From contig LVLI01000278.1 of assembly GCA_001687465.1 (NCBI GenBank), positions 62,001 through 126,000 on the forward strand: 64,000 nt of DNA. The letters are read 5' to 3'. A program made the position numbers and the translations under genes. How positions within the stretch are numbered: position 1 is the stretch's first letter; each line of letters opens with the position of its first letter. Below, piece after piece: positions 11,682-24,730 of this stretch. A model generated the notes under the pieces. The model was not told where the DNA came from, made no database searches, and saw nothing but the letters and a program-made list of their open reading frames with translations. This DNA comes from Halocafeteria seosinensis. Taxonomy: Eukaryota > Sar > Bigyra > Bicosoecida.

Positions 11682-13505
11682 TTACCAGAAGCGGCAATTG
11701 TTACGCAAATCAATACCAGAGAACAAGAATACCAAGCCGTTCGGGAAGCTGAATAATGCAGCGGCTGCGGCGAAGATGTGGAAGAAAAACAGAAGCTTTG
11801 CTCGCACAGGATGAGGCCTGCTGAGTTGCTTCTGGGAGAGATAAATCAAGCGATACTTGTCAACCCAGTACTCGAGGATGTAGGACGCAACTCCAAGTAA
11901 TGGGAGCAAAGGAAAGACAATTGTTCCCAAGTAAATGATGAATTGTCGATACAATACTTCCGTGAACTCATCAGGAAGGTCGAACTCCTGCTTGTTAGCT
12001 TCATCGCCCTGGCCAGATGTTAAGCTGTTCCTCTCATTGTATTTTAGCATGATCCAGGGGATAACCACTTGTATCAGATTTGCCCCCGACATCTCAAATA
12101 TTAACTGCAGCGAAGCAATCAAAACATAGCCACAACAATCACCAATACCGCTAAACAGAACCACAAGAAAGGGGGAGCAACGTACAATCCAAAAAAACTG
12201 CTGCCCCATGGCTGCCAAAGGGCAATCGCAATCAGCCGCTTCATTGGCATCCTCGCAAGTTTGGCCTTCATCAATAACGCTTTGTTCGGTCAAAAACTTT
12301 GTTAAGTATACGCTAAGAACGTTCGCCATTCTCATGAAGAAAACCTTTCCAGTATCATACTCAATATATCTAGTCTTTCTTCGATGTTTTTCTGCAAGGG
12401 CGAGAGTTTGGATTCCCAGGGAAGTAATTAGCTTCGGATACTAAACGTACCATATTTGGTCATGAACTTCGACAAGAACTTCCAGAAGGATTTCATCAAT
12501 GTCACCATTGCACCGAGAATCTGCGCACCCAAGAAGCTGAAATAGCTGAACGCAAATCAGGAAGAGTGGGAATAGCGTACCTGGGCCGCTATTTCACTGT
12601 CTGAGTCTGACAGAGCCGAATGAATTCCGTAGGTGATTAACCCTTGAATAACAACAATTACAAGGAACAACAACAAGCTCACAGAGCGGCGAATACGCCG
12701 TTGACGTTCGGTATAGTTAAGGTTCTCCTCAATAACGTCTTCGTTGGGATCAATATGCCTGAGATTCAAATTCAACAAATGCTTTTGCATACGTAAAGCT
12801 CTCCACCGCGCAAGACCCACGAACAACTTACTCCTCTTCCTTCCATTGCTCGGTGATATATCGCTGGTATCTTTGGTAAATGGGTGCTGCCAAAAATGCA
12901 CCCAGCATTGAGACAGAGATTAAACCATACCATGCAGTTTTGGCTGAATGCGGTGCAGCTCCCAAAAAAAGAAGATCGAGGCCACTATAGGTATCCGTAC
13001 TGAGCCCTTTGGAAGCGGCCACAATGTAAAAGATCAGACCAAACAGTCCGATGGCCAAATTGATCCCCACAAGATAGTTAATGTACTTGAAATACACATA
13101 AACCCCTGCGCCGTACTCTTTCCGAATCAAACTCAACGGACTCCATACGTTGCTTAAGTTGGCATGTTCCAGGGCGGCTTCAAAGTCTTCCCCCTCGAGC
13201 TCCGTATTGTTCCATTGAGCTCCAATTTTGCTCTTCATATACCCGGTACGCGGCTTGTCTACGACATTCTTCTCAGGCTGCGGCGCAGCTGCATGGTCAT
13301 GGTGGTCGGGGTCGTTGGGTCCCTGAGAGCCATTCTTCTCCTCAGTCTGAGGATGCGTAGGCGCCGGCGGATGGATCACTCGCTTGTTATTCGCCTCCTG
13401 TGGTTGGTATGCCCCGTAATGACCCTGCTGGCCTCCTGACGATGATTCTTTCTCATCCTCCTGAGGACCACCTGCGGAAGCAGTACCAGTGGTGTACGTC
13501 GACAT
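11682..13505 (-). CDS. TMC-like multi-pass membrane protein, copy B
   Basis: Five exons: 12832-13505, 12581-12758, 12451-12520, 12186-12391 and 11682-12104, total 516 aa. Residues 1-110 are polar and disordered (Gly/Ser/Pro/His-rich). Hydrophobic segments follow: YLVGINLAIGLFGLIFYIV, a second in WYGLISVSMLGAFLAAPIY, a third in SLLLFLVIVVIQGLITYGI, then two weaker ones and two near the C-terminus (FIIYLGTIVFPLLPLLGVA and the LLFFFHIFAAAAALF region). The layout, the R-Y-I-E-Y-D segment and the C-x-C-P...G-Q-Q-F motif suggest the TMC / TMEM16 / OSCA ion-channel superfamily, with TMC the best guess. Canonical TMC motifs are only partly kept. Its exons match those of the neighbour one for one. The model stops at TAA right after NNCRFW; a further spliced exon cannot be excluded. 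Confidence 0.75.
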
Positions 13506-13822
13506 CTCCCCCTCTCGACGGTACGATCTCTGTATCAATTATTGGTACTCTGACGAGGTGGATGGAGAGATATGTAGCGAGGAGGACTCAACATATCAAA
13601 CTCTATCTTAACGGTGGAACTGCAGTCTGCAGTCCATTACCGGCAGCTGGCTCGTCAGGGGACACTACTTCACCAACAAGGCATCGGGGGACGGAGACCT
13701 CGCGACGAGCACGCTATGGAATTAGGAATGGAGTGAAATACCAAACAAACCCAAAAGGTTTGCCGCTTTGGTAGGACTGTAGCCAAACAACTACATGATT
13801 TCTTGTAGGTGTTGGTATTAGT
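13506..13822. other. Spacer between tandem TMC-like genes
   Basis: 317 bp from the end of copy A to the start of copy B. No open frame with recognisable sequence is present. It must contain the 3' end of copy A and the promoter of copy B. Confidence 0.5.
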
Positions 13823-15660
13823 TCAGTTGACGTCACCCCAGAATAAACACTTCCCTTGAATATCGAAACCAGCAAATAACCATACTGTACCGTTTGGGAA
13901 ACTGAACAACGCCGCCACGGCGACGAAAATGTGCAGTCCAAAAAGGAGACGCGCACGAACAGGACTGGGTTTATTCAATTGTTTCCGGCAAAGATATATC
14001 AAGCGGTACTTGTCAATCCAATATTCGACAATGTACGAGACGACCCCCATCACAGGAATCAGAGGGAAAACCGTTGTCCCAAGATATATAATGAATTGCC
14101 GATAAAGGACTTCGGTAAACTCTTCTGTTAAATCAAATTCACTTTTCAAGTGCTCATCACCATAGCCCGAATGGAGAGCACCCCGCTGCTTGTACTTCAA
14201 ATATACCCACGGCCAAACTACCTGAACAAGATTCCCAACTGAAAGTTCAAAGATTAACTGCAGGTGAGGCGCAGAATACCGATTAGATACACGTAGAATG
14301 GTCAAGAAGTACATCAGTGTTGTCGCCTTACAATCCAGAAAAACTGCTGACCCATAGATGCTAGGGGGCATTCGCAATCAGCAGTCCTCCCCGCCTCTGC
14401 GCAGGTTTCATCGGAATCTGTGACACTACCCTCAGTTAAGAACTTTGTTAAATACACCCCAAGAACGTTAGCAATCCTCATAAAAAACACTTTGGCCGTG
14501 TCCCATTCGATGTACGTCCGTCTCCGTTGATGCGCTTCTGTACAAGGAGGCATTTCAAAGTGGTGCTAAAACAGCAACAACGCCTTCCAATACCACCACT
14601 GACCTAATCGAGTCATAAATTTCGATAAGAATTTCCAGAGTGTTTTCATGGAGGATACTAAAGCACCCAACACCTGTGTACCGCAGAAAACGCATCCATA
14701 TATCAGCAAGCATCATACATTTAGTATAGTACGAGAGGCACCTACCAAAGCAGCGATTTCACTTTCATCGTCAAAAGCGATATGGATCCCATACGTGATG
14801 AACCCTTGTACAACGATAATTACGAAGAAGATAGAAATACTCCCAATTCTTCTATTTCTCCTTTCTCTTTCTGTATAGTTGAGATTTTCCTCAATCATGT
14901 CGTATTCATTCGGATCATTCCTTTCATCCTCTTCTCTGCACATTCATTGCACGGTACAACCGTAACACAGACTGACATTGGAGCGTGAAAAATCGACGTT
15001 CACGTACTGCTCTTTCTCCAATCGGTTAGTGATGTACGATTGATACCTTGAATAAATAGGTGCAGCGAGGAAAGCTCCCAGCATTGACACCGAAATCATG
15101 CCGTACCATTTCGTCTTGACGTCATTCGAGAATGCTCCCAACATCAACAGGTTGAGCCCACTATACTGTTCTGTTCTCAACCCTTCATTCGCGGCAATAA
15201 TGAAGAAAATGAAGGAGAAGAGGCCAATAGCACTATTGATTCCGACCAGGTAAATGAGATATTTGAAGTACACATAAATTCCACTGCCGTATTCCTCCTT
15301 GATCATATCTAACGGGCTTGACAAGGTACTCAAGTTTGTATGTTCCAAGGCTGCCATTTTGTCTTCCCCTTCAATTTGACTGAGCCTTACACTCCATTGC
15401 GCTCCAATTTTCTGTCTCTGAGCCTGTTTCCGGGCATCTTCGCCGTTGCCATTCTCTGCATCATGCCCATCAGTCGCTTGAGGTTTGGGGCGACTCATGG
15501 GGTTTTCCGTGGACGGATCATTCGGCCCATTTTGATTGCCATTTTGGGCATTTCTTGAGGGCTGGTTTGGACCCTGGTTGCCGGAAGAGGAAAACATTGT
15601 ATTTGTGGATGACTCGTAGTTCTGTTGGCCGTGGGAATCCTCGGGCGAGATGCGATTCAT
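13823..15660 (-). CDS. TMC-like multi-pass membrane protein, copy A
   Basis: Five exons: 15008-15660, 14746-14935, 14604-14673, 14332-14537 and 13823-14257, total 517 aa. It is a close paralogue of the next gene downstream on the same strand. Lengths of exons 3 (70 nt) and 4 (206 nt) are identical, and all four intron phases (2, 0, 1, 0) agree. The N-terminal 85 residues are Asn/Gln/Pro-rich and differ from copy B, while the membrane core is well conserved (VYVYFKYLIYLVGIN, ISVSMLGAFLAAPIYSRYQ, FTEVLYRQFIIYLGT). A likely ion channel or scramblase-type fold is inferred from family resemblance only. The third donor is GTCAGT, weaker than usual, but the phase and the paralogue support it. The ATG overlaps the stop of the small upstream gene model. 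Confidence 0.75.
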
Positions 15661-16166
15661 CTAGTACACAATGAAGTGAACTCCACTCTGCAATCAGTTA
15701 ACGACGAGGTGGATACAGTGGCGACTCAAACAAGACCAAAAATTATCTGTTTCGGTCCCAAAATGGTGCTATTTCCTCAATAGAACAGGAAATCGTGTCA
15801 AACTTGAGCACCTCCACTGTTCATTCCCCCATGCACTTACTTGATCCCTTCCTTCTCAAACTCCAGTATGACACTCATCGGGAACTTCTCCCCGTACTGA
15901 TCCACCAAAAAATTACACCAAAGATCACCGAACAGCGCTTGTAGAGCCTCCGGAAGCCGACTACACACACTCGCTTCAACGAAGTCCGGGCTTTGACCCG
16001 GGCTTCAAAGGTGCGGAATCGGGGGTAACTCTGCTACAAAGTGGTATAGACGCTACAGAGGAAATCCTCTGAGGAATGGAAAAGGTTGTGATAGTCCATA
16101 TAGGGGCCAGAAATACCGGTTTTTTACGGTCTCTGAGGGCGGAATTGTACGGTTTTGGCGAGACAT
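15657..16166 (-). CDS. Small protein (about 86 aa), unknown, overlapping the next start codon
   Basis: Three exons join in phase: 16057-16166 (starts MSRQNRTIPPSETVKNRYFW), 15841-15960 (RLPEALQALFGDLWCNFLVD then QYGEKFPMSVILEFEKEGI) and 15657-15687 (ending VEFTSLCTR). The middle exon has good coding character and a strong GTAAGT donor; the first donor (GTAGCG) is weak. The final TGA overlaps the ATG of TMC-like copy A by the sequence ATGA. The start lies 104 bp from the divergent CDF transporter start, which fits a short shared promoter. No family is recognised. The alternative is that these are 5' leader exons of copy A. Confidence 0.4.
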
Positions 16167-16270
16167 GGAAACTGAGTATCAGAACTAAAGATTGTTATAC
16201 ATGTAGTTGTGCACGCAAGCAACGCCTGTAGTCCCTTGATTTGAAGCGAATACTCTCTATTCACTTAAGA

Positions 16271-18418
16271 ATGAGTAGCGCAAGAGCGAGTGGTCCATCG
16301 AAATCTCGGGGAAGTGGAGGAGGGTTCTTGGCTTCGGGGCGCCAAGGACTCGTTAGCTTCCCTCCCACCAGCGATGGTGGTGGCGCTAGCGCGGCTTCCT
16401 CTTCCTCTATTATAAGTCCACAGACAGGTGCTGAGGCCCATGGAGACGATAATCATGCTCATGGCCACACGCATGACCACTCGTCTCCTGGTAATGGAGG
16501 CAACGGGTTCAATGGTGAGTACCGCGAGGTGGAAGACAGCGTTATTTCGGTGTTTTCTTATTATTGTATGTTTTACAGCCACAGGAAGCCATTCCCACTC
16601 CCACGGACATGGTCATAGCCATGGTGGCCACTCACACAACAGTGCACCTTCTCCCTCGCGAACTTATAAATCAAGTGAAGAGGTGGACAGCGCAACCTTA
16701 GGTTTCGCCTCTAGTGCTTGCGTCCCGTGGGAGCGATATAGACACGCTAGCACGACACTACAGATGTTAAAGTTGATATGGTCCGACGCTAGGTGAGTGG
16801 TAATGTAAAAATCTAGTCGATCACGTTCGTACTGACTCTTGGGTGAACTAGTCGTCCCAGGCAAGAGAGAACTACCAGAATGCTTTCTTATTACATTCTA
16901 CTACTCGTCGTTTTCAACCTACTGGAGTTATTGTACGGATGGAAAAGCGGGTCTCTAGCGCTGACTACGGGTGCTGCTCATGGTGTTTTCCACGTGTTTG
17001 CTCTCTGCTCGAGTTTAATGATAATGCTATTTGCTCGTGCGTCTCCTACGCTGGAGTACACTTACGGATATGAACGGTTTGAAGTTTTGGCCGCTTTCAG
17101 CAATACTCTCTTAGCCATTTTCGTGAGTGTCAGCTGTTCTGATTTTCTATACGACGTTGTTCATTCTAATCTTTGCTGTTGCAGATGTCCCTGTACCTAA
17201 TGTTTCATTCGTTGCACCACATTGCCCATCCATCAGAGGAGCTTACGGATATGTTTGTTTTAGAATTTGGAATACTGAGGCTGTTTTTCAATCTCATTGG
17301 TGCAGTTTTATTCCGTCCTATATACCACGAGTCTGCGGGAAGAGACGTCGAAAGCGGCAAAAAGCCACACTTCGCGAACGCGACAGGGTCAATCGATGGA
17401 GCAGCTTATGGTCACTCTGGACGAGCTGCTGTTTTCGGTAATGGCGAAGGAGGCTTTGGTTTTGGTAAAAATAGCAAGGACCAACGGTTCGGACGTTGCT
17501 ACCAGGTGATTAACTCGCTTTGTGAGTTGCTAGGAGATATGCGAACAGTTGTACTAGGAAGGTATCATCAGGGCTGCTTTCCTATTCCTTTCTTCATGTC
17601 TGCAACGAATCGCTCGTCATCAATAACCCAATCAGCAGCTGGTTGCGCCAATAAGATGGCGCTAAATGTCTTTAGAAGTTGTCGGGGGACTGGAATTTCT
17701 TGGGAAGATATAATTGACGGTAGCAATGTGGCTAAATACCCAATGGCTAGAGGGGATGAAGACCAGATCGATGCATCAGTAGGAAAGAGAAAACAGAGAC
17801 AGAAAGTAACCCATTCCTTGCATGTGAATGCAGTATACGTACATTTGGTTGCCGATACGTTGACCTCGTTGGCTCTGAGTATCAGTGGGATTGTTTTACG
17901 AATAAATAGTTTTTTGATTATCGACAGCATTCAGGGAATCCTGATCTGCCTCTTTACTATGTATCTGTAAGTCGAAATTGCCATCGATGCCTCTGACGAA
18001 AGCATTAGACTCTTGTATTTTGCAGTGCAATTCCCCTGTTTGTGGCGACTTCAAAAATTTTGCTACAATGCGTACCCCCTCATTTGCATCAGAAAACCAA
18101 CCGAATACATCGGGAGATACTGGCAGTAGACGGGATTCTAGACATACTTGGTAAGGGGTTGATTCCAACGTTTGCTATCCTAGGAGACGAATAGTGTTGA
18201 CCAAATGCTCTATGTGCGCAGAATCGCATTACTGGAGCTTATCTCCGGGATGCACAGTTGGGACAATGCGTGTTCTCATCCAAGGAAATGTAGACGCTGA
18301 TGTCGCTCAGAAGCGTGTTTGTGAGATCCTCCGCCCCTACCTATGGTTCTTGACGGTAGAGGTCGAACGGGATACTGCCACCGACTGGTTAAAGGATGCT
18401 GCTCTTCCTGTAAAGTAG
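16271..18418 (+). CDS. Cation diffusion facilitator (ZnT5/7-like zinc transporter) with altered metal site
   Basis: Six exons: 16271-16514, 16579-16792, 16852-17122, 17185-17966, 18026-18150 and 18222-18418, giving 610 aa. CDF proteins move Zn2+ or similar ions out of the cytosol in exchange for protons, here probably into a secretory compartment. Marks include His-rich N-terminal stretches (HAHGHTHDHS and HSHSHGHGHSHGGHSH), FNLLELLYGWKSGSLAL in the first membrane helix, YTYGYERFEVLAAFSNTLLA, and the fifth-helix site H-L-V-A-D (nt 17842-17856). The C-terminus has VDGILDILESHYWSLSPG and the ferredoxin-like ending of the ZnT5/7 group. In the second helix the usual H-x-x-x-D is H-G-V-F-H (nt 16979-16993). 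A roughly 170-residue Gly/Ser/Arg-rich loop replaces the usual His loop before helix 5. Confidence 0.85.
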
Positions 18419-18445
18419 CCCCTATCCTCAACATAAACAAAGTGA

Positions 18446-21366
18446 ATGAACACGACTATGCTTGCTCCCAGTATCAGCCGTGGGTCCACCTCTAGGTGCC
18501 GCTCTAGCCCGCGTTCAACTGAACTCGTCATCTTCGCGGACGTTGAAGTGTTGCTGGAAACAACCCATCCGTCGAACAACGTGCCAGACGGTAGTCGGTG
18601 TAGCTGTGGGTACTTCTATGAGGGACCATGAGATTGATATCGGCAAAATGTGTCGCGTGGTAGCGCATAGAAAAGTAGAATGAGTATGCTTGCTATTGTA
18701 GGTTAGCGATCACTGATTCAAGTTGCTCCACAAGGACTACCCAAAGCTACTTCTCGTGGGAGTTCACATATGTTGAAGAAAGCCGGCGAGCAGTGTAACA
18801 GAGCTTCACCACGATTTTTGAGAAGGATCACTTGCCTCCTCCAGTCGGCACAAAAAAGCCACCAGCTGCCATGGAGGAGTGGTGTTTGGCGAAAACTCTA
18901 TGATGGGAGAACCTCTACCCTGTACCCGGAACCAACGTGGAAGTTCGTCGGAAGTTCTACAAGTCGAAGGTTTTCTGCCCAGCATGAGTTCGTTCAGAGG
19001 GTCTACAACACGACTAAACTTCGGTATAGTACAGATGCAAGAGAATGTGGAAATGCCGAACTCGAGTCGGGAAGTAGGGTCAGCTTTGAAAGGAACCAGT
19101 GCAAAGTGGAGACCGCGAAGGCAAATCGGCGAGGCGACGATTCTCGTCTGATCTCCGTGCTTTCTGGTGGAACTACGGTGCAAGGAACACTCGATGTGGC
19201 AGCAAAAACGCTCAAAGACAGTCAAAATTTGTACCACGGTCCTCATTATCGACTGAACAGCTTCGCCGTTTTTCAGTATGTGGTAAAAGGCGAGCAAGGC
19301 AACAACATCGAAGGTGAAGCGGAACTCTCCCATGGAGATTTTGAAGCGTACTTCAACACTCCACTGTTAGGAGTTTGTGTGAAGCATCTTAGAGGAGCTA
19401 GCGCACCTGCTCGGGATTTCCCTGTGCAAGGGAAACTAACCTTCGTAACTTTGCCAAATGATGTAACGGTAGAACCGTTCACCAGTCTCATTTGCGAACT
19501 TCCGCCGTTGCGAAACTACGGCCAACTGTTGAATCAATCGCAGTTAGACAGGCAGACTCGCCAATGTCCCTTAACTTTTTGGCTGTTTTCAAACTATGAC
19601 ATAGTTCCCAGCGAGGTAAGCCTCACGATTTTTTGTGTTAACATGGTTCGATTCAAAGCCGCACCAACGAAGTAACCCCTAACCTCTTGTTTGCAGTTAC
19701 ATGCGTACATGGATCGCATAGAGAAGATTTTTCCTAATACATACGTTGCTGGGAACATCTCACACAAGCCAAAGGCCGCCACAATTGCCAAGTCCCTTGG
19801 TCGCACTTCCAGAGGCAAGGGCACAATCAGTCCGTTGCGCGTTGACAAATGTGACGTTGTCGGTATCGCGGTTCAGGGAGATTTGGACAATGCATTTTAC
19901 TTAAAATTAACCAGGTATGTGACATTCGCTTTACTCACCGGACTTGACAATTTCCCACCCTCTCGCGGATCCAATCGGCAGGTCGATCTATGGCGACTCT
20001 AGCGACAAAGTGTACATGGGGAAAAACTTAGAGAATGATTTACATCATTCCTTACATAAATACGTAGGCTGTGCCATCCAATCTACCCCGTCGGTTGTTG
20101 AACGGTGGTGGCCCCACTCCTCAGCGGTGCGTTTCGAAGGGAACCAATCCTCTAAGTACAAGCCTAATCCGTTTGTTTCGGAGAAGCTCGCGAGCATGTA
20201 CGAACAATTTGACATTAGCAACACCTCGAAGCCTCCTCGAGAAGTTCCAGAGAAGCTTCGTGTGGACCAGCTTCTCGCTGCAAACACCTGCTTTGATACT
20301 ATGAATATGTTTTCTTTCAACCCGACATCGAGTGGGAACATGCACTACATAGTCCCTGGGGAAAGGGTGATCTTTCGGATGAAGGACCCGAGGTAAGATC
20401 CTTAAGCCTCTATGAGGAATGCGTCTAAGAGCTCAAATGTATGCGCATGCTTGTGTTTGTAATTGCAGAACGAAGTACATGTTATATCGCTATTTCGAAA
20501 ATGGCGAGCCTATAGTAGTTTCACCTACTGCCGAAGACACTCACTCCGCTTCCTTTGGAGAAGTGCTACCCCGAAGTAGTTCCTCACAAGCGAGGTTAAT
20601 GGAGCATCGCGAGAAAGAAAGAACGTTCCAAGCTGAACCAGAACCGAATACTACCAGCGCAAAGTGGGGCAAAGATTTTCCCGAGCTCCAGCGCGCCCTG
20701 GTAGATGCGCAGCTAGCTCTCCGAGATCTAGACGATTTTGCGTCAATAGACAGGGAAACTGATACTTCCGGACTCCCTGCTTGGTCTGCTGTCGGAACGC
20801 TGGCAGTAGTGCGTACTCTTTTTAACAGAGAAAGCGATGGCAGGTACGTGCCACATACACGAATCGTTTTGCTCCGCACGTTATGCCGACTACTGAGACA
20901 TTCTTGCAGCATGATGGTTGAGCTAGAAGGAGTGAGACGCGTCTACTTGAATGAGGTATGGACGGTCGAAGGCGGATTTGGCTTACAGCAAGCAAGCGGG
21001 AAATGGTATGATGACATCTTCCCTGAACAAAGTGCCGAAGAGATAGTAGATATGTTGAAGCGCTTGGAAGAGGCTACTGAATGTCCATACACAACTGCTC
21101 AGTCGGACCTGAGGCGTTGGGCATCTCACCCGAACCGATTGTTTCAACGCACACTCACAATCAACACACACACAAGCAGTGTATCCGCAGAAGCACTAAG
21201 TTGGTGGCTAGCGGAGATTCTTCCTGTGGCTCCTCGCACGAAGTTGCAATACCTACGTCTTCGGTCTTCGCGTCATCGGCTTGCGCTGCAGCTCAGCGAA
21301 ATATTGAAGAGAGCATATAAACAGGAAGTTTCGGGGCGTGACTCGGATCCTATTAGGAGCGCTTAA
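18446..21366 (+). CDS. FIST-like sensor domain fused to a LON-like domain
   Basis: The well-supported exons are: one ending at 19615 (open from at least 18770), 19697-19914, 19982-20392 and 20469-21366, all in phase. The first exons are not resolved. A TVVGVAVGTSM stretch near 18590 looks like the start of the FIST N-terminal region but lies in another frame, so an early intron or two must exist. The FIST-like part shows FVTLPNDVTVEPF, then YMDRIEKIFPNTYVAGNIS and CDVVGIAVQGDL, the order expected of FIST_N (a small-ligand sensory domain). The C-terminal third resembles a LON substrate-binding domain: IVPGERVIFRMKDPRTKYML, then LEGVRRVYLNEV, and a helical end (SWWLAEILPVAPRTKLQYL). No AAA or protease domain follows. 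The start coordinate is the earliest plausible ATG, 27 bp after the transporter stop, and is uncertain. Confidence 0.55.
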
Positions 21367-21448
21367 TGTAACAGTATCGCGTTCTTCTTCCACATCAACA
21401 CATCATTTGAATGCACAGCTTCTACTGTCACTTTGCTGACACATCGAG

Positions 21449-22912
21449 CTAACTACCGCCATTCTGCTCGTTCAATGTACGTAACCTTGCTTTGGCTTCG
21501 GCCTCCTGTAGTTCAGTTGCAGAGATCTCCCCTGTAGCCACTTTCTTGGCCACGTCGTAGTCTTCTGGGCCCACATCATACGCTTCATTGCAAAACTGGC
21601 AGGTCAAGTTAGCTGTTGGTTGCTCAGCCTGGACACAGACCACTTGTCATTCTTCGGTGAAAACGCATTCTACCATGAGTTCGTCATACCTGCATGTTAT
21701 TTAGTTCCTCTGTACCAAATGACGCTAGGTGCGTTAAAAACCTGGACTTGCTACAACGGCAGAAGAAGTCCAACGGTATCTTGGTGAACACGGCGGAATC
21801 CGTCACGTCTGCAACGACCTAAACGTGGAAGCAAACTACCAGTATATATCTTATCATTCTGTTCCTACCTTTATCTGCCAAACCACTGCTCAAATCCTTG
21901 GCAATATCCCAGAGCTGCATGCCATCTTCATGGCAAGTTCTCATCGAGAGAGTTCGTAGCCTATTTTGAATTTCTTCGAGCTCCTGCGGCCGAGGTTAAC
22001 TTAATCATTTATTATGTACACGACGACACAGCTAATATCATACACTTTGTTCACCACCCGGAAGCAACTGTGCAAGTATCCCTCCACTGTATTTTACCGA
22101 GAGTGGGTCACCTTCAATAGCCTCTTCCACGTGTAGACATCTGGCAACGCATGTATCTCCGGCTATCCTTCAATCTAGGTAACAGAATAAAAATATTAGT
22201 GCTTACGAAGGAATTTGTTCACTTTGTCGGAAGTATTCGCGAAGATCAGAGATAACATCACCTTGCTGCATCAAACTTGAATCGGAGTACTTGCCCTCGG
22301 GCCTTCTCTAGCTGGTTCCGGAAACTCGACTTACTTGTAGAGGTGTAATGCTCGTGATTGGCTTTGCGTGGTTGTATAGAATTTTTCGCACTTTTAGGTA
22401 GCCACTCGTCTTAACTGCGGTCTTCAGCGTGCCATTGAATCCAGGTAAACGTTCTGATTGTTCCACTTGATTCCCGTGGATGAACCCTCGCATTTCACCG
22501 ATGTGCAGAGACTCCGTCATAATCTGAGACACAGGATAAGGCATGTCATTGTCATTTTGTTGAGGCCTGCATCAAATTTGTATTGAAAAGCGTAAACATG
22601 CTACTTTTCTTCCAGTCGGTTTATAATCGAGCTCGTCACTTACGTGAATTCCAAGCTGATCCTCTCTTCCCCTTTCAACATTGAAGACATCAGCGAAGAA
22701 GCCGTCAGTCCTCGGGCATACAGCCCAGCGGCTTCTCGGTTTTTGACGTTGAACCTATCGATGCCTTTCTGCACAGTTAATGGACAGCGCACTAAACTCA
22801 AGCGAATATTGTCGGTATAGCAGCGCAACACCTGATCTTTGGCTAGTTGTCTCCGTGCGTACATCGCCGCCACACGGGAAGAAGAGAAGGCGGAAGTGGA
22901 TGGGGCGGCCAT
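21449..22912 (-). CDS. hslO: Hsp33 redox-regulated chaperone
   Basis: Seven exons: 22644-22912, 22335-22566, 22207-22265, 22044-22167, 21869-21983, 21690-21808 and 21449-21628, total 365 aa. Hsp33 is a holdase that is switched on when oxidation releases its zinc. The sequence shows QVLRCYTDNIRLSLVRC and SSLMSSMLKGEERISLEF at the start, HIGEMRGFIHG, then DLREYFRQSEQIPS, and GGILAQLLPGGE. The zinc site is complete: C-R-C in FFCRCSKSRFLTHLASFGTE and C-Q-F-C in LTCQFCNEAY. About 20 N-terminal residues (Ser/Ala/Arg-rich) could be an organelle targeting peptide. The C-terminal 35 residues are a charged extension beyond the usual end. Hsp33 is mainly bacterial but is found in some algae and protists, often in organelles. 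Every intron is in phase and the fit to the family is continuous. Confidence 0.93.
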
Positions 22913-24197
<1,285 letters not shown>

Positions 24198-24730
24198 TTG
24201 CCGTTATGAAGATCAGTTAATAATTAAAGAAGTAAAGAAAATAATCCTTCCCAAGGCTGACAGGCGAGGCTTACGCCTGAGACATACCAGATGACAAGGT
24301 GTCATTTGACGTCCATTCCCGTTTCCAAAATTTGGGACTATGGTAGGCCAATAGTTTGGAAACAACAAATACAGAACATACCCTGCAAAACTGTTTATAA
24401 CAACCAGAATTTATGGCCCATAAAGTATCCAATTGTCACACAGTGTTGATGCGCTTCACAAGCTAAGCTATGGTTATCTAAGAGTCCATTGTAGCGATTC
24501 CCTGTGCTTTGTTGTCTCAGCTAGCAATGTCTATAGAGTCGCTGTTAACTTAAAAAGAGTAGGATATGCTCAGTAAGCTCTGGGCCAGAGCAGGGCGAAA
24601 TCCATTCCGCGTGAGCTCACCTGTCATTATACTCTTTCTATGCTGTAAATACACGTTTTTCTGGATTTGGTGGAGGCGAAGACAACGAAAGAAACAGGGC
24701 GTTCATCATTCAAAAGACGAGGAATAAGTC
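24198..24730. other. Intergenic, one short palindrome
   Basis: 533 bp between histone H3 and Tex, both on the plus strand. No gene is seen. At 24577-24591 lies GCTCTGG-G-CCAGAGC, a perfect 7-bp inverted repeat with a one-base centre. It is too short on its own to assign a role. Confidence 0.5.

Noticed and set aside
17127-17441. Alternative frames over the CDF transporter loop
   Set aside because: They break the conserved membrane helices and lack the spliced continuity of the chosen frame.
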